DNA of 64,000 nucleotides from Arthrobacter sp. Leaf137 (lineage in GTDB: Bacteria > Actinomycetota > Actinomycetes > Actinomycetales > Micrococcaceae), in contig NZ_LMOI01000021.1 of NCBI RefSeq assembly GCF_001423525.1, positions 172 to 64,171 on the forward strand. The letters are read 5' to 3'. The notes under the pieces are model-generated. The model was not told the origin of the DNA. It worked only from the letters and a program-made list of their open reading frames with translations, and searched no databases. Positions 1-13,784 of the stretch are shown one piece after another (positions within the stretch are counted from its first letter, which is position 1; each line of letters opens with the position of its first letter). A program made the translations under genes and the position numbers.

Positions 1-29
1 CAATACAATAAATTGGTATCAACAAACTT

Positions 30-55
30 GGCACACTATTGAGTTCTCAAACAAC
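30..55 (-). promoter_or_regulatory. rRNA-operon leader antitermination (boxA/boxB-like) element
   Basis: Read on the minus strand this is the GTTTGAGAACTCAATAGTG-type motif that precedes 16S rRNA genes in Micrococcales and mycobacteria, where Nus factors load onto RNA polymerase. It lies downstream of a strong promoter at 133-162 and runs off the left edge, so the 16S gene should begin just outside the window. Identification is from memory of actinobacterial rrn leaders; the rRNA itself is not visible. Confidence 0.7.
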
Positions 56-132
56 AGACACATTCGAATATTCCCGAAACAATTCATTTAGCAATGAATA
101 TCTATTCCGTATTTCTTCGCTGCGATGTTTCA

Positions 133-162
133 ATCTTATTTCATTCAGTTTCACTTTTGCAA
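133..162 (-). promoter_or_regulatory. Probable rrn promoter
   Basis: On the minus strand TTGCAA (157-162) and TAAGAT (133-138) are separated by 18 bp and followed by an A/T-rich leader that carries the antitermination motif. Predicted transcription starts near 126. The surrounding A/T-rich DNA contrasts with the GC-rich genes, as is usual for rRNA promoters. The rest of 1-385 shows no credible gene. Confidence 0.65.
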
Positions 163-318
163 ATCCGGTTGTTTTCCCGGAATTCACCCTGCAGAACTGG
201 ATCCGCCCAGCCAAAAGTGAAGCATTTCTTCATTCCATGCACCGCATGGCCAAGAATTGCTTCTCAATATCGGTTGGGGGTTTGTCACCACTCAGCGGCG
301 GCGACTCAGAAAACAATA

Positions 319-362
319 CACGCCCCTCCGTGGCCGCGCAAATCGGCCACAGAGAGGCGTGC
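319..362 (-). terminator. Terminator after tyrS
   Basis: Inverted repeat with arms cacgcc..ctgtggcc and ggccac..gggcgtg, placed 24 bp past the tyrS stop and followed on the minus strand by a moderately T-rich stretch. It separates tyrS transcription from the rrn promoter downstream. Confidence 0.65.
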
Positions 363-385
363 AGGTGGTAGGTTTCCCTCCCCCG

Positions 386-1699
386 CTACGGGACCAGCAC
401 TTCCACCGTTGCCAGGTTCTTCTTGCCCCGGCGGAGCAGCAGGTACTGCCCGTGGAGGAGTTCTGATTCAGCAATGACCGTTTCCGGGTCCAGCACCTTT
501 TCGTTGTTGACGTAGGCGCCGCCCTCACCCACAGTGCGCCGGGCTGCCGATTTGCTTTCCGAAAGGCCGGACGCCACCAACAGGTCCACAATTCCCAGCG
601 CGTCCACCTGCACCGTGGCGGTGGGGAGCTCGGAAGTGGCCGCCTGGAGGGTCTGCTTGTCCAGGGCGGCAAGGTCACCGTTACCAAAAAGGGCAGCTGA
701 TGCGGCAATGACCTTCTCAGTGGCATCAACGCCGTGAACCAGCGAGGTCACTTCGAAGGCGAGCTTCCGCTGGCCCTCACGGGCGAAGGGACGCTCGGCG
801 ACGGCCGTGGCAATGTCCTCGATCTCCGAACGGGTGAGGAAGGTGAACACCTTGAGCCGGTCCACAACGTCGGCATCTGCCGTGTTGAGCCAGAACTGGT
901 AGAAGGCGTAGGGGCTGCACATGCCGGCATCAAGCCAGATGGCGTTCCCTTCACTCTTGCCGAATTTAGTTCCGTCCGAATTGGTGATCAGCGGCGTTCC
1001 CATGGCGTGGACGCTCTTGCCCTCAACCTTGCGGATAAGCTCGGTGCCGCTCGTCAGGTTGCCCCACTGGTCCGAACCGCCGGTCTGCAGCATGCAGGCG
1101 TAATCACGGTAGAGCTGCAAGTAGTCCATGCCCTGGAGGATCTGGTAGCTGAACTCCGTGTAGCTGATTCCCTCGTCCGAGCTGAGGCGGGACGCAACGG
1201 CGTCCTTGCGCAACATGGTGCCTACGCGGAAGTGCTTGCCCACTTCGCGCAGGAAGTCGATGGCGCTCAGCGGCGCAGTCCAGTCCAGGTTGTTCACCAT
1301 CCGGGCGGCGTTGTCGCCCTCGAAGCTGAGGAAACGCCGGACCTGGGCCTGGAGGTACCCGACCCATTCCGCCACGGTGTCCTTGGTGTTCAGCGTCCGC
1401 TCCGCCGTCGGACGGGGATCGCCGATCATGCCCGTGGAGCCTCCCACGAGGCCAAGCGGCTTGTGCCCGGCGAGCTGCAGCCGCCGCATGACCAGCAGCT
1501 GGACCAGGTTGCCCAGGTGCAGGCTGGGCGCGGTGGGGTCGAAGCCGCAATAGTACGTGACCGGTCCGCCGGCGAGGAGCTTCTCAAGTTCGGCTTCGTC
1601 GGTGGAGACGTGGACCAGGCCACGCCACTTCAGCTCCTGCCAAATGTTGGCGAAGGTGGGGTCGTTCTGTTGCGTTTCGAGGCTGTTGATGTCTGGCAC
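386..1699 (-). CDS. tyrS: Tyrosyl-tRNA synthetase
   Basis: Cytoplasmic class I aminoacyl-tRNA synthetase that charges tRNA-Tyr, 437 residues. The HIGH signature appears as HLGN near residues 61-64, the KMSKS loop as KFGKS near 247-251, and a C-terminal S4 RNA-binding domain covers roughly 370-437. Length and domain order are normal for bacterial TyrS. The start is GTG at 1697-1699. Upstream, AGAAGG sits too close to be an ideal ribosome binding site, but TAACTT (1707-1712) lies 7 nt before the GTG and could be the -10 of a leaderless transcript. Its upstream neighbour on the same strand is helR, 33 bp away, and downstream comes the rrn promoter. The start is less certain than the identity. 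Confidence 0.97.
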   Translation of the reverse strand: MPDINSLETQQNDPTFANIWQELKWRGLVHVSTDEAELEKLLAGGPVTYYCGFDPTAPSLHLGNLVQLLVMRRLQLAGHKPLGLVGGSTGMIGDPRPTAERTLNTKDTVAEWVGYLQAQVRRFLSFEGDNAARMVNNLDWTAPLSAIDFLREVGKHFRVGTMLRKDAVASRLSSDEGISYTEFSYQILQGMDYLQLYRDYACMLQTGGSDQWGNLTSGTELIRKVEGKSVHAMGTPLITNSDGTKFGKSEGNAIWLDAGMCSPYAFYQFWLNTADADVVDRLKVFTFLTRSEIEDIATAVAERPFAREGQRKLAFEVTSLVHGVDATEKVIAASAALFGNGDLAALDKQTLQAATSELPTATVQVDALGIVDLLVASGLSESKSAARRTVGEGGAYVNNEKVLDPETVIAESELLHGQYLLLRRGKKNLATVEVLVP

Positions 1700-1732
1700 G
1701 CCTTCTAAGTTAGCAGTATCGCAGCGCCCGGA

Positions 1733-3961
1733 TCAGCGGACGATGCCGGCCGGGACGGGCTGCGCCGCGATCAGCCGCAGGCGCTGCGTGGCGCGGGTCA
1801 TGGCCACATACAGGTCCCCCACCTTGCCGTGCTCGTGGTTCAGCATGGTGGACGGTTCCAGAACCACCACCCCGTCGAACTCCAGGCCTTTCGCTTCGCG
1901 GGGGCTTATGACCACAATGTCCTGCTCGTAACTGCCTGCACCGGTGCCGATGCGGCGCCCGTAGGCCGAACGCAACGCGGACGTCGCGGCAGGCAGCAGC
2001 TCACCGTCGGCAATCACGGCGAGCAGGCCGCCGTCGAGCGCTTCCAGCTCCTCCGGAAGGACCTCGACGAGGCGGCTGACCACCGCTCCCGCTTCCACTT
2101 CGTCAACGATGGGCGACCAGCGGCCCTCGCGGACGGCCTTGGGAGCGGACACCACCAGGCCGGCGGCGTTTGCCATCCGGACCGCGGCCTCGGCGATCTG
2201 GGACGGGGTGCGGTAGTTGACGGTCAGCTCCTCGAGCTGCCACCGTTCACCGAACATCGGGGCCAGGGCGCCCTGCCAGGAGTTGGCGCCGGCCACGGAA
2301 CTGGTCTGGGCAATGTCCCCCACTATGGTGAAGGACTTCAGCGGGCACCGCCGGACGAGGAGCCGCCACTGCATGGGCGACAGTTCCTGCGCTTCGTCAA
2401 CCACGATGTGTCCGAACGCCCAGGTGCGGTCGCTGGTGGCACGCTCCGCGGCCGTCTGCCGGGTTTTCTGTTCACGGTTTTGCTCGGCCAGTTCCTCAGC
2501 CGACATCAGCGGGTCCACGCCTGCCATCTGCATGTTTTCGAGGGTCTGCTTGGCGTTGGCGACGTCCCGGGCACGGTCGTGTTCCTGCTGGGCAAGGCCC
2601 CGCCCGGCGGCGGGGTCGAGCTCGCCGAGCAGCTCGGCTGCCTCGTCCAGCAGCGGCACATCCGCTTCGGTCCACGGGGCGTCCGCCGGCCGCCGCAGCA
2701 GTTCCCGCTCCGCCGGGGTAAGGAGCGGGGTGCAGAACTCAAGGATGGCGGGCTTGCTGAACAGCTCGGAGATCAGCTTCTCCGGCGTCATGGGCATCCA
2801 GCACAGGTTCAGGGCGATCCGAACATCCCGGGCGGTGCGGACGTCTTCGGCCAGGTACGAGCGGTCGGCATTGTTGCCGATGTTGTCCGCCTCGATCATG
2901 TCGGTGAGCTGTTCCGTGAGTTCGCGCAGCAGGATCTTGACGAACGTCACGCGGGCCTCGTTGTGCGGCTTCCCGGTGGAACGCGCCCGCTCGCGTGCGC
3001 GGCGGACCTGCCGCGGCGTCAGGGTCAGTTTGCGGCCGTCCACTTCAAGGATGCGGTTGGCTGCAGGAGTCCGCTGGCGGTTGGAGACGGCGTTGGCCAC
3101 GATCTTCGCCATGTCCAGGCGGCCCTTAATGGCGGCGACGTCCGGGTCGGCTTCGGGCACCGCATGGATTCCGGGCATCAGGCGGCCCACGCTGGCCATC
3201 ACGACGCCGGTCTCGCCCAGCGAGGGCAGCACGCGTTCGATGTACTTCATGAACGACGACGACGGGCCCACCAGCAGCACGCCTGCACTCTTGAGCCGGT
3301 CCCGGTGGGTGTACAGCAGGTACGCGGCACGGTGCAGCGCCACGGCGGTCTTGCCCGTACCGGGGCCGCCCTGCACCACCAGGGCGCCCGAAATGGACGA
3401 ACGGATGATCCGGTCCTGTTCAGACTGGATGGTGCTCACGATGTCCGACATCCGGCCGGTCCGCTTGGAGTTCAGCGCGGCCAGCAGGGCGCCCTCGCCC
3501 TGCAGGGATTCGTCGTCCGAGAGCATCGACGCATCCAGCACGTCGTCTTCAATGGCTTTGACCTCGCGGCCCTGCAGGATCAGGTGGCGGCGCCGGCGGA
3601 CACCCTGCCGGTCGAAGGCGGTGGCCTGGTAGAAATGCCCGGCTTCGGGGGCACGCCAGTCCACCATGAGCCGCTGCAGGTCCTCGGTGGTGAGGCCGAT
3701 CCGGCCGATGTACTGTTCTTCGCCGGAGTCCAGGTCCAGGCGGCCGAAGACCAGGCGGTCGTCGACGGCGTCCAGCTGCGCCAGGCGGTCTTCGTACAGT
3801 GCCGCGAACGCGTCGCGCTCGGAGACGTTCTGCATGGTGCCCACGGCACCGGACCGGCGCACCTGTGACAGCTGCCGGCGCTTCTCCTCACGGAGCTCTT
3901 CCAGCCGGGCATACAGGCCGGCTACATACTCACGTTCGTGGGCCAAATCGGCGTCGAGCAT
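1733..3961 (-). CDS. helR: HelD/HelR-type RNA polymerase recycling ATPase (UvrD/Rep-like helicase fold)
   Basis: 742-residue superfamily 1 ATPase. Walker A is GGPGTGKTAVALHR (about 197-210), the Walker B/DEAQ motif is VVDEAQELSPMQW (about 522-534), and there is a charged N-terminal coiled coil (1-60). Length and the early WRAPEAGHFYQA segment match actinobacterial class II HelD proteins, which release RNA polymerase from stalled or terminated complexes; some (HelR) protect against rifampicin. Start is ATG with AGGGGA 8 nt upstream. It lies just upstream of tyrS and the predicted rrn operon. A DNA-repair helicase role is the main alternative, but the non-UvrD N-terminus argues for HelD. Confidence 0.85.
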   Translation of the reverse strand: MLDADLAHEREYVAGLYARLEELREEKRRQLSQVRRSGAVGTMQNVSERDAFAALYEDRLAQLDAVDDRLVFGRLDLDSGEEQYIGRIGLTTEDLQRLMVDWRAPEAGHFYQATAFDRQGVRRRRHLILQGREVKAIEDDVLDASMLSDDESLQGEGALLAALNSKRTGRMSDIVSTIQSEQDRIIRSSISGALVVQGGPGTGKTAVALHRAAYLLYTHRDRLKSAGVLLVGPSSSFMKYIERVLPSLGETGVVMASVGRLMPGIHAVPEADPDVAAIKGRLDMAKIVANAVSNRQRTPAANRILEVDGRKLTLTPRQVRRARERARSTGKPHNEARVTFVKILLRELTEQLTDMIEADNIGNNADRSYLAEDVRTARDVRIALNLCWMPMTPEKLISELFSKPAILEFCTPLLTPAERELLRRPADAPWTEADVPLLDEAAELLGELDPAAGRGLAQQEHDRARDVANAKQTLENMQMAGVDPLMSAEELAEQNREQKTRQTAAERATSDRTWAFGHIVVDEAQELSPMQWRLLVRRCPLKSFTIVGDIAQTSSVAGANSWQGALAPMFGERWQLEELTVNYRTPSQIAEAAVRMANAAGLVVSAPKAVREGRWSPIVDEVEAGAVVSRLVEVLPEELEALDGGLLAVIADGELLPAATSALRSAYGRRIGTGAGSYEQDIVVISPREAKGLEFDGVVVLEPSTMLNHEHGKVGDLYVAMTRATQRLRLIAAQPVPAGIVR

Positions 3962-3995
3962 TTAACGTTCCCCTATCGCGCAAGACAGACCGTCC

Positions 3996-4001
3996 ATTCT
4001 A
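3996..4001 (-). promoter_or_regulatory. Candidate -10 element for helR
   Basis: TAGAAT on the minus strand about 35 nt before the helR ATG; no convincing -35 is visible. The resulting leader would contain the AGGGGA ribosome binding site. I looked for the rifamycin-associated 19-bp palindrome that precedes some helR genes and found no good match. Confidence 0.35.
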
Positions 4002-4013
4002 CAACCATTTCCG

Positions 4014-4706
4014 TTAACGCTTGTGAAACCCGGCGCTCCCGGACACGGGAGGCTTTCGCGCCCTGGACCGCGGCTGGGCCGCCTTGTATGCGGAGACCGT
4101 GGGGTCGCCCGTTAGCCAGAAACGCCAGGCATACTCGTCGGAACCGCCGGCGCCGGATACGCCCACACGGGGACCGGAACTGAGCTCTGTCGCCGGCCCG
4201 GACGGAAGCACGAGCCGGAACGGCGCGGCCAGGGCATCCCGGCCGCTGTCCGCCGTCGTCAGTCCCAGCGCCTTGGCGAGCCGGGCCGGGCCCCGGGCAA
4301 GGTCTGCGGGCGTCTTCGACGTGGGCCGCCGGAGCTGCGCAAGGCCAACGCCCTCCACGATTTCGCCGGCCCGCAGCAACAGGGCGGAGGCAACGCCTTC
4401 GGGCCCGCAGACGATATTGGTGCAATGGTGCATGCCGTACGTGAAGTAGACGTACAGGTGCCCGGCCGGCCCGAACATGGGGGCGTTCCGGGGCGTTTGG
4501 CCGCGGAAGGTGTGCGACCCCGGATCCGGGTGCAGCGAGTCCTCGGGCCCCAGGTAGGCCTCCACCTCGGTGAGCCGGACGGATACCGGCCCCTCGCGGG
4601 ATTCGTGGGTGAGGACGGCCCCCAGCAGGAGCGGGGCCAGCTCCCGCGCGTCTCCGGTGAGGATTTCCCGCAGCGGCCGCCCCGCCGTCGACGGATATTC
4701 ATTCAT
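4014..4706 (-). CDS. mpg: DNA-3-methyladenine glycosylase (AAG/Mpg family)
   Basis: Base-excision glycosylase that removes alkylated purines such as 3-methyladenine, 230 residues. The family signature [12 protein letters not shown] (about 45-56), the [21 protein letters not shown] stretch (about 70-90) and the NIVCGPEG segment after it are intact. The glutamate in TEVEAY corresponds to the catalytic residue of human AAG. It is divergent from the Ada-AlkA fusion gene across a 115-bp gap, so three alkylation-repair genes sit together. The C-terminus is basic and extends slightly past the usual fold. Confidence 0.93.
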   Translation of the reverse strand: MNEYPSTAGRPLREILTGDARELAPLLLGAVLTHESREGPVSVRLTEVEAYLGPEDSLHPDPGSHTFRGQTPRNAPMFGPAGHLYVYFTYGMHHCTNIVCGPEGVASALLLRAGEIVEGVGLAQLRRPTSKTPADLARGPARLAKALGLTTADSGRDALAAPFRLVLPSGPATELSSGPRVGVSGAGGSDEYAWRFWLTGDPTVSAYKAAQPRSRARKPPVSGSAGFHKR

Positions 4707-4821
4707 GGCCAGACCCTACCCAAATTCCGCGAAACCTACCGGAACACCGCGGCGGGCCGGGCTGCAGGGACGTGTCCGATTTCCGCTAGTGAAGGCCGCC
4801 TGCGGCTGGCAGGATGGAGGA

Positions 4822-6327
4822 ATGGACTTTTGGCAGCGCTACCGCGCCATCGATGCGCGGGACACCCGCTTCGACGGGCAGTTCTTCACCGCTGTCCGGT
4901 CCACCAGCATCTACTGCCGCCCGTCCTGCCCGGCGCGGACACCCAAAGCCTCGAACGTGACGTTCTACGAAACGTCCGCTGCGGCGCACGACGCCGGCTA
5001 CCGGGCCTGCAAGCGCTGCCTCCCGGAGGCTGTGCCCGGCACGCCGGCGTGGAATATCCGCCAGGACGTCGCCGGCCGGGCCATGCGCCTGATCAACGAC
5101 GGCGTGATCAACCGCGACGGCGTGGAGGGCCTCGCCGCCCGCTTGGGGTACTCCTCGCGGCAGCTGAACAGGATCCTGACCCACGAACTGGGCGCCGGTC
5201 CCCTGTCCCTGGCCCGGGCGGGACGCGCACAGACCGCCCGGACGCTTTTGGTCTCGACGGGCATGAAGCTGGCCGACATTGCGTTTGCCGCGGGCTTCAG
5301 CAGCGTGCGGCAGTTCAACGAAACGGTGGCGGAGGTCTTCGCCATGACGCCATCCGCCCTCCGGGCCACCGCACGGCCAGGCACTCCTGCCGGCGGAACC
5401 ACGGCCCTGAGCCTCAGCCTTCCGTACCGGCGGCCCTTTGATCCGGGCATCTTCTCCTTCCTGGCCGTGCGCGCCATTCCCGGCATCGAGGTGGGAACAC
5501 CTACCTCCTACGCCCGGACGCTGCGCCTTCCCCACGGCGATGCCCGGTTTACTGTGGCGTACGACGACGGCGCCCGGGGGCGGCCGCTGACACTCACCGT
5601 CGGTGCGGTGGACCTGCGCGACCTCCCCGCACTGCTGAGTCGGGTCCGGCGGCTGTTCGACCTGGACGCCGACCCGGAGGCGATCGACAGCACCCTCGGC
5701 GTGGACCGGAGGCTCGCGGCGGCGGTAGCCGAAACACCGGGAATCCGGATGCCCGGCGCCCTCGATCCGCAGGAACTGCTGGTCCGCGCAATGGTGGGCC
5801 AGCAGATCACGGTGGCCGCGGCCCGCACGGCGCTGACCCAACTGTCCGCCGCAGGCAGCCCCAGCAGTTCTCCCGCAGAAGGACTGGACCGGCTGTTTCC
5901 CTCGCCTGCGGAAACCGCGGCAGCGGGACACCTGCTGCGCGGCCCCCGCCGGCGGACCGAATCCCTCCTGCACGCTGCCTCAGCCATGGCTGACGGCCAG
6001 CTCCAGTTCGGCTACGGCGACGACCTCGCAAGCCTCACCGCGGCACTGCTGCCGCTGCCCGGCGTCGGGCCCTGGACGGTGGGCTATGTGGCCATGCGCG
6101 TCCTGGGCGCTCCCGACATCTTCCTGGCCAACGATGCAGCCGTCCGCAACGGAATACGGGCCCTTGCCCCCGGCGGAGATGCCGGTGGAGATGCCGCCGC
6201 GCCGGACTTCCGCGAGGTCAGCCCGTGGCGCTCCTACGCGACGATGCACCTCTGGCGCGCCGCGGCCAAACCCCGACAGCCCATCGACCGACGCGGCACC
6301 CCCGCACCCGTGAAAGTGATGCCATGA
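4822..6327 (+). CDS. alkA: Ada-AlkA fusion: adaptive-response regulator plus 3-methyladenine DNA glycosylase II
   Basis: 501 residues with three parts. An Ada-type zinc domain carries four cysteines as YCRPSC and ACKRC (about 29-66); one of them accepts methyl groups from phosphotriesters in E. coli Ada. An AraC-type helix-turn-helix follows (about 85-180). The rest is an AlkA glycosylase with helix-hairpin-helix [12 protein letters not shown] and the catalytic aspartate in FLANDAAV (about 412-440). This arrangement matches mycobacterial AlkA/AdaA. The start at 4822 is chosen because GGATGGAGGA lies directly upstream; the open frame extends further but without a binding site. It overlaps ogt by 4 bp (ATGA), so the two are translationally coupled. 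Methylated Ada probably activates the operon. Confidence 0.92.
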   Translation: MDFWQRYRAIDARDTRFDGQFFTAVRSTSIYCRPSCPARTPKASNVTFYETSAAAHDAGYRACKRCLPEAVPGTPAWNIRQDVAGRAMRLINDGVINRDGVEGLAARLGYSSRQLNRILTHELGAGPLSLARAGRAQTARTLLVSTGMKLADIAFAAGFSSVRQFNETVAEVFAMTPSALRATARPGTPAGGTTALSLSLPYRRPFDPGIFSFLAVRAIPGIEVGTPTSYARTLRLPHGDARFTVAYDDGARGRPLTLTVGAVDLRDLPALLSRVRRLFDLDADPEAIDSTLGVDRRLAAAVAETPGIRMPGALDPQELLVRAMVGQQITVAAARTALTQLSAAGSPSSSPAEGLDRLFPSPAETAAAGHLLRGPRRRTESLLHAASAMADGQLQFGYGDDLASLTAALLPLPGVGPWTVGYVAMRVLGAPDIFLANDAAVRNGIRALAPGGDAGGDAAAPDFREVSPWRSYATMHLWRAAAKPRQPIDRRGTPAPVKVMP

Positions 6328-6818
6328 AAGCCCAACTGCTGAAAATGTCCACCCCGGACGGCCCGTTCACCATCCTCGCCAGCGACGGCGTGGTGCTGGC
6401 ATCCGGATGGACCTCCGGGCCCGCCGGCCTGACCGGGCAGATCCACCCCGCCCTGCTCCCCGCATCGTTCGAAGAGGTGACCGGCCTCGGTGCGATTTCG
6501 GCCGCCGTCGATGCCTTCTACAGCGGCGACCCCGCACCGGCCATGGCCGTCCCCGTCCTGCAGCGTTCCGGGCCTTTCCGCTCCCATGCCTGGGATGTCC
6601 TGCGGGAGGTCAAACCCGGTTTCCCGGTGACGTACACCGAGTACGCGGCGCTGGCGGGCAACGCCAAAGCCGTCCGGGCGGCGGCCAGTGCCTGTGCCTT
6701 CAACGCCGCGGCCCTGTTCGTTCCGTGCCACCGGGTGATCCGCACGGATGGCAGCCTGGGCGGGTTCCGCTGGGGCCTGCAGGTCAAGGAAAGCCTGCTC
6801 GCGCGCGAAGCCGCCTGA
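6324..6818 (+). CDS. ogt: Methylated-DNA--protein-cysteine S-methyltransferase
   Basis: Suicide methyltransferase that removes methyl groups from O6-methylguanine in DNA, 164 residues. The active-site motif PCHRVIR (about 134-140) with its acceptor cysteine is present. The ATG overlaps the stop of the preceding Ada-AlkA gene, so it should be co-expressed with it during alkylation stress. It lacks an Ada domain, which resides in the neighbouring fusion protein. Confidence 0.95.
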   Translation: MKAQLLKMSTPDGPFTILASDGVVLASGWTSGPAGLTGQIHPALLPASFEEVTGLGAISAAVDAFYSGDPAPAMAVPVLQRSGPFRSHAWDVLREVKPGFPVTYTEYAALAGNAKAVRAAASACAFNAAALFVPCHRVIRTDGSLGGFRWGLQVKESLLAREAA

Positions 6819-6849
6819 CCCCGGCGGACGCCACCTGGCGTCCCGGCTT

Positions 6850-7611
6850 CTACTTGGTGGCCGGGGTGGCGGCTGGCCAGGGCAGCAGCTCCGGAAGGTC
6901 CGTGCCGTCAGCGTTGGCCGACGCGCGCAGGCTGCCGAGGGTGGGTTCCCGGCCGGCCAGCCAGGCGGCGAGGTCGGTGAGCATGCCGTTGACCACGGTG
7001 GACCGGTTGCCGCTGCCCAGGGAGACCGGCGGCAGTCCGAGGGGTTGCAGGAGTAGTTTGTCTCCGGGCTGCACCCTCGGTTCGAGGAATTTGAAGAGGT
7101 GGCCGCAGAAGTCCCTGCCCCAGGTTTCGGGTCCCCTGCCGGTGAGCAGGTCCGCGTTGTGGATGGTCAGTTCGCGCCACAGGGCAAGCCCGCCGTCGAG
7201 TACCACTCCCCCGCGGTAGGCAATGGGAGCCCACCATCCGTTGCGGTTGGCGGACGAATCCTTGACCCCCGGGAGGGCATCGAATGCCCGCAGCGCCCGG
7301 TCAATGGCGGTGGACAGGTCAGCCTGGTGGATGGCGGCGTCGTGGCCGGCCGCCATGTCGATGGCCCGGTTCCGGCCGTCCATGCCGCCGTCGTACAGTT
7401 CCACCGTCTCTCCGCGGGCTGCGTACTCCAGCTGCCGGGCCATCGCGTTGGAGATTCCGGTGAGGTGCGCCAGGACGTGGCCGCGGCTCCACCCGGGAAG
7501 CGCGGACGGAGCCTTCACGTCCCCGTCCGTGAGTTTGGCGACGTCGGTGGTGAGGTCGCCGGCGGCCTTGTGGAGCGCGGGAAGCAGGGTATCCGGTGCG
7601 GGAGCTGTCAT
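6850..7611 (-). CDS. Maleylpyruvate isomerase family mycothiol-dependent enzyme
   Basis: 253-residue protein of the MDMPI/DinB-like fold. The metal-site segment GWSRGHVLAHLTG (about 45-57) is typical; the histidines bind a divalent metal in maleylpyruvate isomerase, which uses mycothiol as cofactor. The true substrate is unknown, since most actinobacterial paralogs are uncharacterized. The start at 7611 is favoured by AGGA 8 nt upstream; an in-frame ATG at 7620 is the alternative. It follows the PNPOx-family gene by 10 bp on the same strand. Confidence 0.75.
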   Translation of the reverse strand: MTAPAPDTLLPALHKAAGDLTTDVAKLTDGDVKAPSALPGWSRGHVLAHLTGISNAMARQLEYAARGETVELYDGGMDGRNRAIDMAAGHDAAIHQADLSTAIDRALRAFDALPGVKDSSANRNGWWAPIAYRGGVVLDGGLALWRELTIHNADLLTGRGPETWGRDFCGHLFKFLEPRVQPGDKLLLQPLGLPPVSLGSGNRSTVVNGMLTDLAAWLAGREPTLGSLRASANADGTDLPELLPWPAATPATK

Positions 7612-7621
7612 GGGGCTCATC

Positions 7622-8170
7622 CTAGTCCGCGGGTGTGCCGTTCCGGCCCAGCCTGTGCCGCACATGCTGGCGGTCGTTGCTGGCCTGCCAGAACTCGTAC
7701 TCCGTCGGCTGGACGGCGTACAGCTGCCAGCCCGGGTTGCTGTTGCCGTCGCTGCGCGGGCGGTCCGCCCAGTCACGGGCGGACGCCTCAGCCGACAGTT
7801 CGGCCACCGGACCGGCCACCCGGACCTGCCGGCCCTGGGACGCCCAGTAGAAGTTCATCGCCGCCTGCGGCGCAGCGGCCAATTCCCTGCCTTTGCGGGA
7901 CGTGCGGGACGTGGCGAAGTGCCAGCCGTCGTCGTCGATGTTCTTCAGGATCAGCATGCGCGCCGACGGCTGCTGCCTGCCGCCGGAATCCTCGCCGACC
8001 GTCGCGAGGCTGAAGGCGTGTGGCTGCGGTTCGCCCGCTGCCAGGGCCTCGTCCAGCCACTGCCTGAAGAGTTCGGCGGGGTCCTGCGGCGCTGTGGCGG
8101 GGTCGAACTCCGGAAGGCTGGGCGGGAAGTCCGGGAGGGCGCGGAGGAACGTGCGGAAGGTTTCGCTCAT
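7622..8170 (-). CDS. Pyridoxamine 5'-phosphate oxidase family flavoprotein
   Basis: 182 residues with the split-barrel FMN-binding features of the PNPOx family: SARMLILKNIDDDGWHFATS (about 69-88), the arginine/lysine-rich SRKGRELAAAPQAA segment, and EYEFWQ near the C-terminus. The C-terminal tail is shorter than in E. coli PdxH (218 residues) and lacks its usual terminal RLxP signature. It could be a genuine PdxH or a PhzG-like relative, so no symbol is assigned. The region upstream (8171-8315) is filled by palindromic repeats. Confidence 0.75.
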   Translation of the reverse strand: MSETFRTFLRALPDFPPSLPEFDPATAPQDPAELFRQWLDEALAAGEPQPHAFSLATVGEDSGGRQQPSARMLILKNIDDDGWHFATSRTSRKGRELAAAPQAAMNFYWASQGRQVRVAGPVAELSAEASARDWADRPRSDGNSNPGWQLYAVQPTEYEFWQASNDRQHVRHRLGRNGTPAD

Positions 8171-8205
8171 GGCGCCATGCTAACGGGGCGGTCCCGCTGA
8201 AAGTC

Positions 8206-8310
8206 CAACGCCTGCTCATTTGTTGGCCCTTAAACGGCAACGCCCGCTCACTTCCGCGAAGAAAGTGAGCGGGCGTCGGCGTGAAAGCCGCCAGAGGTGA
8301 GCGGGCGTTG
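8206..8310. repeat. Cluster of four copies of a short palindromic repeat
   Basis: A unit close to CAACGCCCGCTCACTT occurs at 8206-8221 (two mismatches) and 8238-8253, then inverted at 8263-8276 and 8296-8310. Copies two and three form a perfect 14-bp stem with a 9-nt loop. The block fills the gap between the 3' end of the arg operon and the PNPOx gene, so it may act as a terminator, but the unit copy number suggests a dispersed REP-like element. Confidence 0.6.
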
Positions 8311-8315
8311 AAGCC

Positions 8316-10954
<2,639 letters not shown>

Positions 10955-10999
10955 TTCAGATGCTCCTTGTTGGGGTTGGTTGGTTGATTGTCTTCAAGC

Positions 11000-11529
11000 T
11001 TATTGCCCGGCGTCCTCGGCCAGCTGCAGGAAGCGGGCTGCGAGGTCCGGTCCGCCCAGCGGGTCGCGGGAGACCAGCAGGACGGTATCGTCGCCGGCGA
11101 TGGTGCCCAGGATGGACGGCATCACCGAGTGGTCGATGGCCAGGGCCAGGAAGTTCGCGGCCCCGGGCGGGGTCCGCAGGACCACCAAATTGGCGGACGC
11201 TTCGGCCGTGACCAGCAGTTCGCTGCACAGCCTGGCGAGCCTGGCGTCCAGGATCTCCTGGCTCACGCCGCTGCGCGCCGACCGTTCCCCGCCCTCGGCC
11301 GGTACGGCGTAGACCAGGGCGCCTTCCTTGCCGCGGACGCGGACGGCGCCGAGTTCCACGAGGTCCCGGGACAGGGTTGCCTGGGTGACCTGCACGCCGT
11401 CGTCCGCCAGCAGGGCCGCAAGCTCGGCCTGTGACCGCACCGACTGGCCCGTGAGGATGGCAGTGATGCGCGCCAGCCGGGCAGTCTTGGTGGCCGGGCT
11501 GGAGCCCGGTGCCGACGGGTTGGTGGACA

Positions 11530-11530
<1 letters not shown>
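11000..11530 (-). CDS. argR: Arginine repressor
   Basis: 176-residue hexameric arginine-dependent repressor. The winged helix-turn-helix is N-terminal (about 18-80, VTQATLSRDLVELGA), and the C-terminal oligomerization/arginine-binding domain contains GTIAGDDTVLL (about 142-152). Its GTG start shares one base with the argF stop (TAGTG), so it is translated as part of the operon it controls. Expected targets are the two ARG boxes ahead of argC. Confidence 0.96.

Positions 11531-13780
<2,250 letters not shown>

Positions 13781-13784
<4 letters not shown>

Noticed and set aside
39..477. Two overlapping short frames at the left edge
   Set aside because: They lie in the A/T-rich rrn leader and tyrS terminator, with no binding site and atypical codon use.
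734..1708. Long open frame on the plus strand opposite tyrS
   Set aside because: Antisense shadow of a highly conserved synthetase; no binding site, no recognizable domain.
1829..3868. 679-codon open frame opposite helR
   Set aside because: High GC and helR codon structure leave the complementary frame free of stops; composition is Gly/His/Arg-rich junk.
3962..4010. Rifamycin-associated element ahead of helR
   Set aside because: Only scattered identity (CTTGCG) with the recalled 19-bp palindrome; not symmetrical.
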